Assembly (NCBI GenBank): GCA_964462335.1
Contig: CAYWYG010000001.1
Coordinates: forward strand, 1 to 64,000
From: JAPUDQ01 sp964462335
GTDB taxonomy: Bacteria; Patescibacteriota; Saccharimonadia; Saccharimonadales; Saccharimonadaceae
Reading direction: 5' to 3'
DNA length: 64,000 bases
How positions within the stretch are numbered: the first letter of the stretch is position 1; the number at the start of each line of letters is the position of its first letter. This document shows positions 16,466-25,642 of this stretch, piece after piece. Under the pieces are notes generated by a model. It ran no database searches, had not been told where the DNA came from, and saw only the letters and a list, made by a program, of their open reading frames with translations. Both the position numbers and the translations under genes were made by a program.

Positions 16466-17782
16466 ATGACACAGACTCGCCTATCACTTCGCCACACTAT
16501 CAAAAAAGCATTGCCAAAGTCAGTCTTCAAACGCATCGAGCGACAAGGACACTTGGCAGAGAGCGTTGTCTATTCAGCAAAATACAAGTTTCCTGGTCGC
16601 GGCATGCGATTTATCGGTGTCACCGGCACCAATGGCAAGACGACCACGACAAACCTGATATTTACCATACTGCGCGCTGCCGGCTACAAGGTCGCGTTGT
16701 TTAGCTCGACGTCATACGGCTACATGGACGATATCCGCGAAGAAGCAACTCATATGACGACCGTACCGTCGCCTATTCTCCAGCAGCGACTTCGTGAATT
16801 TGCTGATCGCGGCGCTGAGTGGGTCGTCATCGAGATGTCGAGCCATGCGCTCGCACAAGCGCGCGGCTGGGGATTGCCCTTTGAAATCGGTGTCATGACC
16901 AATGTCACACATGAGCACCTTGATTACCACGGAAGTATGGAAAAGTACCGCGAAGACAAGCGCAAACTTTTCAAATTGGTCGCGAAAAACCCGCACGGTT
17001 TCGGCGTCGTCTACGCCGAAGATCCATCGGCTGAATTATTTCTGAGGACCGTGCCCTCAGGTGTCAGTTACGGCGTGGCCGTGGGTGATATGCGCGCACA
17101 CGACATACAACTTGGTCGCGATGACGTACGTTGCACGGCGACCATAAGCAATGACACGTATCATTTGCGCGTGAATATGCCTGGTGAATTCAATGTACAA
17201 AACGCCATGGCTGCGACGCTCGTCGCACGTCATCTTGGTATTGATGCGAAGACGATTGAAACAGCGATCTCATCACTCGAAGGCGTCTATTGCCGCATGA
17301 TGCCGATACGTGAAGGTCAGCCGTGGCGGGCGCTTGTCGACTATGGTGGCACGCCTGATGCGTTTGAGAAACTCTTCGCCGCGTTGCGCCCGACGACACC
17401 AGGAAAGTTGGTGGTTGTGTTTGGTAGTCCGGCGGAACGCGACAGATTGAAACGACCCATCCAAGGCGAAATCGCCGCTCGTTGGTGCGACGAAGTGATT
17501 ATCACAGAGGAAGAAAACCGCCATGAAGACGGCAATCAAATCATGGAAGAAATTGCCGTTGGTGCCGAAAAAGCCGGCAAGGTTCGCGACAAAGACTTAT
17601 TTTTGATCGCTAAGCGCGACGATGCCATCGACTTTGCGATGACACGCGTCAGCGGCTCTGACGACACCGTCGTCGCAACAGGCAAGGGCAATGAGAAGAC
17701 AATCGAACGTGGCGACGACAAGCTACCATGGAATGAACCTGAGGTCGTCCGCGCCGCCATCCGCAAGGTCTGGAAACGCTAG
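16466..17782 (+). CDS. murE: MurE-type Mur ligase lacking the N-terminal UDP-binding domain
   Basis: The 438-residue ATP-dependent amide ligase has GVTGTNGKTTTTN at about 50-62, EMSSHALAQARGWG, NVTHEHLDYHGSMEKY (carbamylated Lys follows at KRKLF) and the C-terminal VDYGGTPDAFEKL and FGSPAERDRLKRP. MurE usually has about 490 residues and a first domain of about 100; that domain is missing. The amino-acid specificity loop (DNPR for meso-diaminopimelate) reads EENR. TATAAT (16454-16459) ends 6 nt before ATG 16466, so I prefer this start over 16460. It converges on ectB with 12 nt between the stops. It adds residue 3 of the stem peptide; which residue is open. Confidence 0.8.
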   Translation: MTQTRLSLRHTIKKALPKSVFKRIERQGHLAESVVYSAKYKFPGRGMRFIGVTGTNGKTTTTNLIFTILRAAGYKVALFSSTSYGYMDDIREEATHMTTVPSPILQQRLREFADRGAEWVVIEMSSHALAQARGWGLPFEIGVMTNVTHEHLDYHGSMEKYREDKRKLFKLVAKNPHGFGVVYAEDPSAELFLRTVPSGVSYGVAVGDMRAHDIQLGRDDVRCTATISNDTYHLRVNMPGEFNVQNAMAATLVARHLGIDAKTIETAISSLEGVYCRMMPIREGQPWRALVDYGGTPDAFEKLFAALRPTTPGKLVVVFGSPAERDRLKRPIQGEIAARWCDEVIITEEENRHEDGNQIMEEIAVGAEKAGKVRDKDLFLIAKRDDAIDFAMTRVSGSDDTVVATGKGNEKTIERGDDKLPWNEPEVVRAAIRKVWKR

Positions 17783-17794
17783 GTAACGACCCCC

Positions 17795-19060
17795 CTAGAC
17801 TATCTTTGCAGCTTCTTCGACGGCATGTGCGGCGATATCGAGACCTTGGCGGAGGGTGTCGTCATCAATCGTAAGCGCCGGCATAAATTTGACGACTTCG
17901 TCGTCGCGACCAGCACGCTCGATGATAAGACCGTCGGCAAAACACCGTTTGCCCACTGATGCCGCGAGTTCGGCATCTTCAAAGACAAGCCCTTGCAAGA
18001 ACCCACGACCACGTACAGACATATGTAAATCTGGATGGCGCTCTACAATACTCTCAAGCGAGGTGCGCAACATAGCCGCTTTGTGCGCAAGATCACGCTG
18101 CAGCGTATCATCGGCCCAGTATGTCTCTATAGCCGCGCGCGCCGTGACAAACGCGTGGTTGTTACCACGGAATGTGCCATTGTGCTGAGCTGGTTTCCAG
18201 ACATCGAATGCATCGTGCAGAAGCACGAGCGACATTGGCGATCCATAGCCAGAGATGGACTTGGAAAGCGTCACAACATCTGGCCTAATGCCGCTTGGCT
18301 CAAAGCTGAAAAATGTCCCACTCCGTCCACAGCCAGCTTGGATATCGTCGAGGATCAGCAGCGATTCATGCTCCTTGGTGAGCGCGCGTAGCGCTTGTAG
18401 CCACTCAGGACGAGCCTCATTGACACCACCTTCACCCTGGATACACTCGGCTATCGCACCGGCTGGCGCACCATGTTCGCTCACAAGCGATGCAAACTCG
18501 CTCTTAAGGCGCTTGACCGATTCTTCAACCGTCACTGACAGATCATCATACGTCAGGAAATGAACATGCTCTAGCTCAACGCCGGCAACATCTCGAAAAT
18601 ACGGATTGCTTGTCGTAGCCAGCGCGCCGAGGCTGACACCGTGAAAGCCATTGTGAAATGAGACGATATCACTCCGACCGGTCGCCAGACGAGCCAGTTT
18701 GAGCGCAGCCTCGACGGCATTTGTCCCAGTCGGGCCGGTAAACTGCAGCTTGTACTCACTCATACCGCGCGGCTGGAGAATGCGCGCAACGAACGAATCG
18801 ATAAATGACTGCTTTGCGACAGTCGCCATGTCCAAACTATTGTTGATGCCGTCACGTTCGATATATGCAAGCAGCTCTGACTTGAGAGCCTGAGGATTGT
18901 GGCCATAATTATTGGCACCGGCACCACTAAAAAAGTCGATGTACTTACGGCCTTCAGTGTCAGTAATATGCGAGCCTTTGGCAGTATCGATGACAAATGG
19001 AAATGATTTGTTATACGATGCGACGTTGGATTCGTCTTTGTGTATAGAGTGTTGTGTCAT
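17795..19060 (-). CDS. ectB: L-2,4-diaminobutyrate:2-oxoglutarate aminotransferase
   Basis: The 421-residue class III aminotransferase has EctB-specific blocks: FTGPTGTNAVEAALKLARLA, DDIQAGCGRSGTFFSFE, the PLP lysine K267 in TLSKSISGYG, and HNGTFRGNNHAF. It converts aspartate semialdehyde plus glutamate to L-2,4-diaminobutyrate. It is divergent from lysC-asd, which make its substrate; the starts are 54 nt apart. No ectA or ectC is present, so the product is unlikely to go to ectoine. An extended -10 (TGG-TATACT, complement of 19068-19073) ends 7 nt before the ATG, predicting a leaderless mRNA. Confidence 0.92.
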   Translation of the reverse strand: MTQHSIHKDESNVASYNKSFPFVIDTAKGSHITDTEGRKYIDFFSGAGANNYGHNPQALKSELLAYIERDGINNSLDMATVAKQSFIDSFVARILQPRGMSEYKLQFTGPTGTNAVEAALKLARLATGRSDIVSFHNGFHGVSLGALATTSNPYFRDVAGVELEHVHFLTYDDLSVTVEESVKRLKSEFASLVSEHGAPAGAIAECIQGEGGVNEARPEWLQALRALTKEHESLLILDDIQAGCGRSGTFFSFEPSGIRPDVVTLSKSISGYGSPMSLVLLHDAFDVWKPAQHNGTFRGNNHAFVTARAAIETYWADDTLQRDLAHKAAMLRTSLESIVERHPDLHMSVRGRGFLQGLVFEDAELAASVGKRCFADGLIIERAGRDDEVVKFMPALTIDDDTLRQGLDIAAHAVEEAAKIV

Positions 19061-19067
19061 GAGCTAT

Positions 19068-19106
19068 AGTATACCATTCATCACTCGTCAGGCTTTAGTT
19101 TATAAT
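19068..19106. promoter_or_regulatory. Divergent ectB / lysC core promoters, both start-proximal
   Basis: The minus-strand TATACT (19068-19073) ends 7 nt before the ectB ATG, and the plus-strand TATAAT (19101-19106) ends 8 nt before the lysC ATG at 19115. Both predict mRNAs starting at or next to the start codon. The shared 54-nt spacer suggests coordinated expression. Confidence 0.6.
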
Positions 19107-19114
19107 AGTGGGGT

Positions 19115-20566
19115 ATGAAAGCACCCATCATCATGAAATTTGGCGGCACCTCTGTCGGTGATGCCGAGCAGATCGAACGTGTTGCGGCAATTATCGCGCA
19201 TCGTCCAGATCATCCTACCGTCATCGTTGCATCAGCCATGGCTGGCGTCACTGACATGCTTGTCAGCCTCGCTCAATCAGTCAAGGACCGTGCTGTCGGA
19301 CATAGCCAGTTGCTGAGCGATATCACCGAGCGTCACATGCGGGCGGTCGTCAGTCTTCATCTTGACCCGGGCGAACGTACCGCGCTTCGCCACACCATGA
19401 TCACGCGACTTCACGAGCTCGAAGAGGCGACGGCACGTCTCAGCACGCAAAAATCCTCGTTTACCAAAGCCCACTATGATCAGATTGTGTCGTTTGGCGA
19501 ACGACTGAGTGTCGAATTGGTAGCTGCAGCGCTACGTCATGCTGGTATCGCCGCCCAAGCCGTATTGGCGACTGAGTGCATCGTGACCAATGACCGACAT
19601 GGCGATGCCGAGCCACTGCTTGATGAGTCAGCCGCACAAGTAACACGTGTGCTCACGCCGCTTCTTGTTGATGGCGTCATACCTGTCGTAACGGGCTTTA
19701 TCGGTGCGACTGCATCAGGAGACGTCACGACGCTCGGCCGTGGTGCGTCAGATTACACCGCGACCATCCTCGGCTATTGTCTCGATGCCTATGAAGTCTG
19801 GATATGGACTGATGTAACCGGCGTCCTGACCGCCGATCCCAAGCTCATTCCTGACGCACAGACAATCGATCACTTGTCATACGAAGAGGCGGCAGAGCTG
19901 TCGCACTTTGGAGCAAAAGTTCTCCACCCGCTGACCATTGTGCCGGTTTCACTCAAAAACATCCCTATTCGTATCAAAAATACCTTCGAACATACCAACG
20001 ACGGAACACGCGTCTCGTCAGATACGCCTCGGCAGCCATCAGGCGTCAAAGCCGTGACGGCAAAGCACAATTTGTCGCTTGTCACGGTACGAGGCAAGGG
20101 TACACCTGCGATCGCGCACGTCGCAGCGGCGACGTTTGGCGCACTAGCTCAGGAGAAGATCGATATCTACCTCATCTCTCATGCATCCTCCGAACGAAAT
20201 ATGGCATTTGTCGTTGCCTCATCAGATAGCGAGCGCGCCGCAAATGCCGTGAGAATTGCTCTCAGCAAAGAGGAGATCGCGCATGACATCGATGAAGTAC
20301 ATGTCCGCGACAATATATCGATGGTCGCTGTTGTTGGTGATGGCATGCAGCAATCTACTGGTATTACCGGCCAGCTTTTTTCGGCACTTGGCGCACATCG
20401 TGTCAATGTCGTCGCAGTTGCCCAGGGCCAGTTTGAGAGCAATATGTCATGTGTCGTCGACAGCCACGACGCAAACAGTGCCGTCAAAAGCCTCCATCAT
20501 GCGTTTAATCTAAAAGGAGAAAAATCATCATGGCAGAAGCCATTCAAACGTCTGCTCAAGAGATGA
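19115..20566 (+). CDS. lysC: Aspartate kinase
   Basis: The 483-residue protein has MKFGGTSVGDAEQI at the N-terminus, the SFGERLSVELVAAALR region, TLGRGASDYTATILG and DVTGVLTADPK of the kinase domain, and two C-terminal ACT domains (about 325-475) for feedback control. It phosphorylates aspartate as the first step to aspartate semialdehyde. The asd start lies 37 nt inside its 3' end. Its start-proximal -10 is described under the ectB/lysC promoter. Confidence 0.94.
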   Translation: MKAPIIMKFGGTSVGDAEQIERVAAIIAHRPDHPTVIVASAMAGVTDMLVSLAQSVKDRAVGHSQLLSDITERHMRAVVSLHLDPGERTALRHTMITRLHELEEATARLSTQKSSFTKAHYDQIVSFGERLSVELVAAALRHAGIAAQAVLATECIVTNDRHGDAEPLLDESAAQVTRVLTPLLVDGVIPVVTGFIGATASGDVTTLGRGASDYTATILGYCLDAYEVWIWTDVTGVLTADPKLIPDAQTIDHLSYEEAAELSHFGAKVLHPLTIVPVSLKNIPIRIKNTFEHTNDGTRVSSDTPRQPSGVKAVTAKHNLSLVTVRGKGTPAIAHVAAATFGALAQEKIDIYLISHASSERNMAFVVASSDSERAANAVRIALSKEEIAHDIDEVHVRDNISMVAVVGDGMQQSTGITGQLFSALGAHRVNVVAVAQGQFESNMSCVVDSHDANSAVKSLHHAFNLKGEKSSWQKPFKRLLKR

Positions 20567-21654
20567 CGCCCTACCGCGTCGGTATACTTGGGGCAACTGG
20601 TATGGTCGGGCAGCGTTTTGTCACGCTACTCTCTGAGCACCCGTGGTTTGAGATAGCCGTCGTGGCGGCATCACCGTCATCAGCGGGTAAATTATACACG
20701 GACGCTGTCCAAGACCGCTGGCATATGAGCTCACCTATACCTGATGGTGTGGCGAGCCTCACCGTTCGTTCTGTCGTCGATGACCTTGCCTCGATTGCTG
20801 CCGAGGTCGATATCGTCTTTTGTGCGCTAGATATGGACAAAGACACGATCCGGCAAGTAGAAACCGATTATGCCGCCGCTGGCGTTGCCGTCATATCCAA
20901 CAACTCAGCCCACCGCTGGACCGAGGACGTCCCGATGCTCATGCCAGAAGTAAACCTCGCACATACGGCACTCATCGACGTACAACGCCGTCAGCGCGGT
21001 TGGTCGACAGGTTTTATCGCCGTCAAACCAAACTGCTCTATCCAGTCGTATGTCTCGGTATTGACCGCACTCGTACCATTTGTGCCGCGTGATGTGAGCG
21101 TGACGAGCTTGCAGGCTATTTCTGGAGCAGGCAAGACGTTTGTCACATGGCCCGAGATGGTCGACAATGTCATTCCCTACATCAGTGGCGAAGAGGAAAA
21201 ATCCGAACGTGAACCACTCAAGATATGGGGTCGGGTAGACGGTGATAGACTCACGCTTGCCGAGTCCCCGCGCATCAACGCAACGTGTATCCGCGTCCCA
21301 GTGAGTGACGGCCACATGGCATCAGTGCGTGTACGTTTCGATCACCCCGCCACGCGAGAGCAGATTATTGACGCGGTCAATAATTTTGCCAATCCGCTTC
21401 GTGATATGCAGCTTCCGTCAGCACCACAGCAGCTGATACGCTATCTCGAAGAAGATGATCGTCCGCAGACTAGGGCTGACCGTGATTATGAACATGGTAT
21501 GGGTATCACGATGGGTCGTTTGCGTCAGATTGATAAGCATGAATGGCAATTTATATCACTCTCGCACAATACAATTCGCGGTGCGGCTGGCGGTGCTGTC
21601 TTGATGGCGGAGGTGCTCGCACGACAAGGATATATTACGCACCGTGAGAGATAA
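20530..21654 (+). CDS. asd: Aspartate-semialdehyde dehydrogenase, archaeal/fungal type
   Basis: The 374-residue enzyme has the NADP-binding GILGATGMVGQRF, the ASPSSAGK phosphate loop of the archaeal/fungal class, the catalytic Cys in VKPNCSIQSYV, and HMASVRVRF near the C-terminal substrate site. It reduces aspartyl phosphate to aspartate semialdehyde. A Shine-Dalgarno (aaaggag at 20513-20519) lies inside the end of lysC, 37 nt of which overlap this gene. It supplies EctB and possibly other aspartate-family branches, none of which is seen here. Confidence 0.93.
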   Translation: MAEAIQTSAQEMTPYRVGILGATGMVGQRFVTLLSEHPWFEIAVVAASPSSAGKLYTDAVQDRWHMSSPIPDGVASLTVRSVVDDLASIAAEVDIVFCALDMDKDTIRQVETDYAAAGVAVISNNSAHRWTEDVPMLMPEVNLAHTALIDVQRRQRGWSTGFIAVKPNCSIQSYVSVLTALVPFVPRDVSVTSLQAISGAGKTFVTWPEMVDNVIPYISGEEEKSEREPLKIWGRVDGDRLTLAESPRINATCIRVPVSDGHMASVRVRFDHPATREQIIDAVNNFANPLRDMQLPSAPQQLIRYLEEDDRPQTRADRDYEHGMGITMGRLRQIDKHEWQFISLSHNTIRGAAGGAVLMAEVLARQGYITHRER

Positions 21655-21693
21655 GTTTTATCAGCAAAACAGATTTGCTATACTGGCTAGAGT

Positions 21694-22317
21694 ATGAAAT
21701 CACTGAGTTTAGCGAGGCCGTTGGTCATAATGCTTGTAGGGATCCCCGGATCGGGTAAGAGTTTTTTTGCTCGCCAGTTTAGCGACCTTTTTGATGCGCC
21801 AATTGTCAGCCTTGATGAGATTCGACATGTTCTATTTAGCGACCCTCAGTTTAGCCGCGACGAGGAAACATTGATCGCAATGGTCATGCGTATACAGATG
21901 AAACAATTATTTCGGACGCAGAAAACATTTTTGATCGACGGTGGACTGAATACTCGTATGGCGCGAATGGCCATTGAAAAGCTGGCAAAACAGTATGAGT
22001 ATGGTACGGTCACCGTGTGGGTGCAAACTGACGAAGATACGTCTGCATATCGCTCACTGAAGCGCCATGCAAAGCGCCCAGGTGATGCACTCAATACGTC
22101 TATGAGCGAGAGCGTGTTTATCAATCAGGCAAAACGTATCAACCCCCCCGAAGAAAAGGAAGTGCACGTCGTTATTAGTGGTAAGCACACGTTCGCAACA
22201 CAAGCCAAGATGGTTCTGCGTCGTATCATTGTACCTCGCGACCAGAGTACCTCGCCTGGCTCGCTACGAGGTGATATCGCCCAGCAACGTACACCGTCAC
22301 CCCGCACGAACTCCTGA
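21694..22317 (+). CDS. P-loop kinase (AAA_33 / zeta-toxin-like)
   Basis: The 207-residue protein has Walker A GIPGSGKSFFAR near residue 13, an SLDEIR strand end after it, and a second acidic site in TFLIDGGLNTRMAR, typical of small-molecule or polynucleotide kinases of the AAA_33 group. The C-terminal 30 residues are low complexity. Substrate unknown. An extended -10 (TGC-TATACT, 21679-21684) ends 9 nt before the ATG with no Shine-Dalgarno. The TGA stop overlaps the next ATG (TGATG). Confidence 0.75.
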   Translation: MKSLSLARPLVIMLVGIPGSGKSFFARQFSDLFDAPIVSLDEIRHVLFSDPQFSRDEETLIAMVMRIQMKQLFRTQKTFLIDGGLNTRMARMAIEKLAKQYEYGTVTVWVQTDEDTSAYRSLKRHAKRPGDALNTSMSESVFINQAKRINPPEEKEVHVVISGKHTFATQAKMVLRRIIVPRDQSTSPGSLRGDIAQQRTPSPRTNS

Positions 22318-23018
22318 TGCGTGCTACGACGTTAACTGACGAGGAGTTCGGGGTGATCACAATTCGACGTATCACCGGTACGCGACACGTCAAAGTGAGG
22401 GTCGCCCATGATGGCTCTGTGAGAGCAACCATGCCCCGTATTGCACCGCTCTATCTGCTCAGACAGTTGATCGATTCATCCCGCCCAGCACTTCGCGAGG
22501 CAATCGCTGAGATGGCTACATCAGCGCCTCCGCATTATCGTGACGGAGACCAGGTTGGCTCATCGCATCGCATCACTGTCGAACCCGCACCAGACAGCTC
22601 TGCGCGTGTCGTTGGGCAGCGAATTATTTGGAAGATAGCATCTGGCGCCAATCCTGATACGCCCACACAGCAAGCGATTATTCGCAAAGCGGTTCGTAAG
22701 GCGCTCGATGTCGAAGCCAAGGCATATCTCCCGCGGCGGTTATCGTATCTCGCTCAGCGTCATGGTTTTCAGTACAATACCGTGCGCTACAGCAACGCAA
22801 AAGGACGGTGGGGAAGTTGTAGCAGCCGCGGTGTCATTAGCCTCAACGTTGCGCTTATGCGTCTTCCGATGGAATACGTCGATTATGTCCTTATACACGA
22901 GCTCGTGCACACCAAGCATCTCAATCACTCAGACGCGTTTTGGGCAGAGGTTTCACGGTGTTATCCCAACTACAAAGCAGCCAAAAAAGCACTCAAATCG
23001 TACAACCCATATCTCTGA
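22317..23018 (+). CDS. YgjP-like zinc metallopeptidase (DUF45)
   Basis: The 233-residue protein has the C-terminal metalloprotease core of the DUF45/SprT-like group: ARGRWGSC-like GRWGSCSSRGVISLN, then the zinc site HELVHTKHLNHSDAFW (HExxH with a third His). The N-terminal half carries the usual beta-rich YgjP region. It starts on the stop codon of the kinase gene, so the pair is translationally coupled. Its substrate is unknown. Confidence 0.85.
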   Translation: MRATTLTDEEFGVITIRRITGTRHVKVRVAHDGSVRATMPRIAPLYLLRQLIDSSRPALREAIAEMATSAPPHYRDGDQVGSSHRITVEPAPDSSARVVGQRIIWKIASGANPDTPTQQAIIRKAVRKALDVEAKAYLPRRLSYLAQRHGFQYNTVRYSNAKGRWGSCSSRGVISLNVALMRLPMEYVDYVLIHELVHTKHLNHSDAFWAEVSRCYPNYKAAKKALKSYNPYL

Positions 23019-23033
23019 ATATACTGTTAACGC

Positions 23034-23061
23034 TATTTACCATTTACCGTGAACCGTTTAC
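23034..23061 (+). repeat. Heptamer-phased array abutting the -10 of the sensor kinase
   Basis: Four consecutive 7-nt units: tatttac, catttac, cgtgaac, cgtttac. The next base begins TATAGT (23062-23067), the -10 of the following gene. Confidence 0.6.
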
Positions 23062-23075
23062 TATAGTAGGCAAGC

Positions 23076-24713
23076 ATGGGTGGAAATGTCTTCGAAAAAC
23101 GTGATAAATATTCACTACTTCTCGCGTCATCATTGAGAAAAACTGCGGCAATTTTGGCGTTGTTTGTCACTTTATATGCAATCGCTGCTCATGCAGGGTT
23201 GGTCGCAACCTCACCCCTCTACAGTCCGAACAGCAGCGTGATCGTCGCAACTTTGACGATTATGAGCGCCTTGTGGATATACTTCAATCGTGCCACACGC
23301 AGTGCAGGTACTGTACGTCTCTTTCTCTTGCCATTTCACCTCTTAGCTGTACTGACGCCGCTCCTCATTACAGGGTTTATGAGCCCTTTGACTGTTTTTT
23401 GGGCGATCTTGATCGCTATCACGGATATTTTGATATCACGCAAAGCTATGCTGTACAGCGCCGCAGCGCTAGTCACAACTGCGTATCTCAATATCATGGT
23501 GCTCGACCAGGTAACACCGCTCTCAGTAACATCCCATCTAAACTATGCGGTAATCATCATTATTCTGGCCGGATTTATCAGTGCGCTGCAACGAGTCCAA
23601 TACATTGAGCATCAAGATTTTGTCAAAGAAAAGGCCGAGCGCTCCACCCAACAAAATCAGCTTATGACACTCATCAACAGTGTCAACGAGGCAATTTTAA
23701 GCGTCAACGCTAGCGGCATCATACAGCTTTACAACGCGGCCGCCCTCAACCTCCTCGATACAAACCAGACACTCAACGGCACACGTCTCGATGATGTACT
23801 CAACCTATATGGCGAGGACAACAACCCAACCGAAATATTCGCCGAGCTCAAAAATGGCGGACCAGTCGTAGTACGAAATGACTTAGAGCACCGGTTTCAG
23901 GACGGTGAAGCAATCAGTTTGTCGATCAGCGGGTCACGGATACGAGGAACAAACAATGAGATCCAGGGCTATATATTGATTTTGCGAGATATCACCAAAG
24001 ACAAGAGTCTCGAAGAAGAACGAGATGAATTTATCTCCGTCGTATCTCATGAATTACGCACGCCAGTTACGATTACGGAGGGGACGATTAGTAATGTCCA
24101 GTTGCTGATAAGCAAGGGAGCATCACCACAGGTCGTGACCGACGCGCTAAGCGCTGCTCATGATCAAACATTGTATTTGTCGCGCATGATCAATGATCTT
24201 AGCACACTCTCGAGGGCCGAGCGGGGCATCGGGGACGAAAAAGAGCATATTGACATCACGGCATTGCTTCACAATCTCTACAATGACTACCACACGAAAG
24301 CAAGTGCCAAGAAACTTAAACTCAACCTCGATATATCACCCAGTCTAGGGCATGTTCACGCGAGTCGATTATACCTCGAAGAGGTCTTGCAAAACTTTTT
24401 GACTAACGCGATCAAATATACCGAGAAGGGCTCCATCACTCTTGGCGCCACGCGCCGCAAGGGTACGATTCGCTTTGCTGTTCGCGACACGGGCATAGGT
24501 ATCAGCAAGCACGAACAGAAAAAGGTGTTTGATAAGTTTTACCGCGCAGAGGATTACCGCACTCGTCAGACAAGTGGTACTGGGCTTGGTCTGTATATTG
24601 TGCGCAAACTTGCTCATAAATTAGGTACGGAGATCGCACTAGAGAGCCGGCTCAATCATGGCTCTGAGTTTTCATTTGCGCTACCGGTTGACAAGGATGC
24701 TCAAAGCAAGTAG
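23076..24713 (+). CDS. Orphan membrane sensor histidine kinase with PAS domain
   Basis: The 545-residue protein has about six N-terminal TM helices (to about residue 180), a PAS domain (about 200-310; INSVNEAILSVNASGIIQLY), a HisKA dimerisation helix with phospho-acceptor SHELRTPVTITEG, and an HATPase domain with N box FLTNAIKYTEKG, G1 DTGIGISKHEQ, F box FDKFYRAE and G2 TGLGLYIVRKL. No response regulator is adjacent. TATAGT (23062-23067) ends 8 nt before the ATG and is preceded directly by a heptamer array. Confidence 0.9.
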   Translation: MGGNVFEKRDKYSLLLASSLRKTAAILALFVTLYAIAAHAGLVATSPLYSPNSSVIVATLTIMSALWIYFNRATRSAGTVRLFLLPFHLLAVLTPLLITGFMSPLTVFWAILIAITDILISRKAMLYSAAALVTTAYLNIMVLDQVTPLSVTSHLNYAVIIIILAGFISALQRVQYIEHQDFVKEKAERSTQQNQLMTLINSVNEAILSVNASGIIQLYNAAALNLLDTNQTLNGTRLDDVLNLYGEDNNPTEIFAELKNGGPVVVRNDLEHRFQDGEAISLSISGSRIRGTNNEIQGYILILRDITKDKSLEEERDEFISVVSHELRTPVTITEGTISNVQLLISKGASPQVVTDALSAAHDQTLYLSRMINDLSTLSRAERGIGDEKEHIDITALLHNLYNDYHTKASAKKLKLNLDISPSLGHVHASRLYLEEVLQNFLTNAIKYTEKGSITLGATRRKGTIRFAVRDTGIGISKHEQKKVFDKFYRAEDYRTRQTSGTGLGLYIVRKLAHKLGTEIALESRLNHGSEFSFALPVDKDAQSK

Positions 24714-24775
24714 TATTGACTTGACAGGCTGTATCAAGACAGTCTTTTTTAGTGACAAAGTAAGTGGGAGTAATA

Positions 24776-25042
24776 ATGGCTAAAAAACCAGCGTCAAAAA
24801 AAGTCGCAGCGAGTAAACTACCTCGATTGAAACTGCCTCGTATTCGCCGAGTGAAAAAATCGGATGATACAGTAGGATATTTTGGAGGGGCATGGCGCGA
24901 ACTTCGCCTCGTACGATGGCCAGATCGTTCAGCAACATGGGTTTTGACACTCGCAGTCATCCTATTCTCAGTATTCTTTGCCGCGATTATTCTCGGGCTT
25001 GATTTTGGGTTTAATGAATTATTCAGAAAGGTAATACTTTAG
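24776..25042 (+). CDS. secE: Preprotein translocase subunit SecE
   Basis: The 88-residue protein has a basic N-terminus, then GGAWRELRLVRWPDRSATW, the SecE amphipathic helix and KVxWP-like motif, followed by one TM helix. The ATG at 24776 follows gggag. It sits immediately upstream of nusG, the canonical order. Confidence 0.92.
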   Translation: MAKKPASKKVAASKLPRLKLPRIRRVKKSDDTVGYFGGAWRELRLVRWPDRSATWVLTLAVILFSVFFAAIILGLDFGFNELFRKVIL

Positions 25043-25044
25043 TC

Positions 25045-25593
25045 ATGACAACCAAACACCGCTACGATTCGACGCGTTCATGGTACGCTATTCATACGTA
25101 TAGCGGCTATGAAGAGAAAGTCGCGGAGAGCATTCAGCAGCGCGTCGAATCCGTCGACATGGCAGACAAAATATTTGGCGTGCTTGTCCCCAAAGAAAAA
25201 CAGATTGAGATCAAAAACGGCAAACGCAAGATTGTCGAGAAAAAGATCTTTCAAGGCTACGTGCTCGTTGAGATGAAGATGACCGAAGATGCGTGGTTCA
25301 TCGTCCGCAACACGCCTGGTGTGACCGGATTTGTCGGTAGCGGCACCGAGCCAACACCAGTCAGCGACGCCGAGATAAGCAAGATCAAGAAACGTATGGG
25401 TGTCGCCGATCCGAAACACCACATCAACTATGAGATTGGTGAAGTGGTCAACATCACCGATGGTCCCTTCAAAGGCTTCGACGGCGCCATCAGCGAGATC
25501 GACACCCAAAAAGGCAAGATCCGCGTCCTTGTCAGCATGTTTGGTCGCGAAACACCTGTCGAACTGGACGCCCTGCAAGTGAAGAAAGTGTAG
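25045..25593 (+). CDS. nusG: Transcription elongation/antitermination factor NusG
   Basis: The 182-residue protein has the NGN domain (WYAIHTYSGYEEKVAESI; IFQGYVLVEMKM; WFIVRNTPGVTGFVG) and a C-terminal KOW motif (GEVVNITDGPFKGFDGAI). It binds RNA polymerase and couples it to Rho or the ribosome. It begins 2 nt after the secE stop. The usual next gene rplK is separated by one unrelated gene. Confidence 0.96.
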   Translation: MTTKHRYDSTRSWYAIHTYSGYEEKVAESIQQRVESVDMADKIFGVLVPKEKQIEIKNGKRKIVEKKIFQGYVLVEMKMTEDAWFIVRNTPGVTGFVGSGTEPTPVSDAEISKIKKRMGVADPKHHINYEIGEVVNITDGPFKGFDGAISEIDTQKGKIRVLVSMFGRETPVELDALQVKKV

Positions 25594-25642
25594 TGCTCGT
25601 ACTGACTGCGATAAAGGCGCACCTCCGATCTGGCCATCTCTC

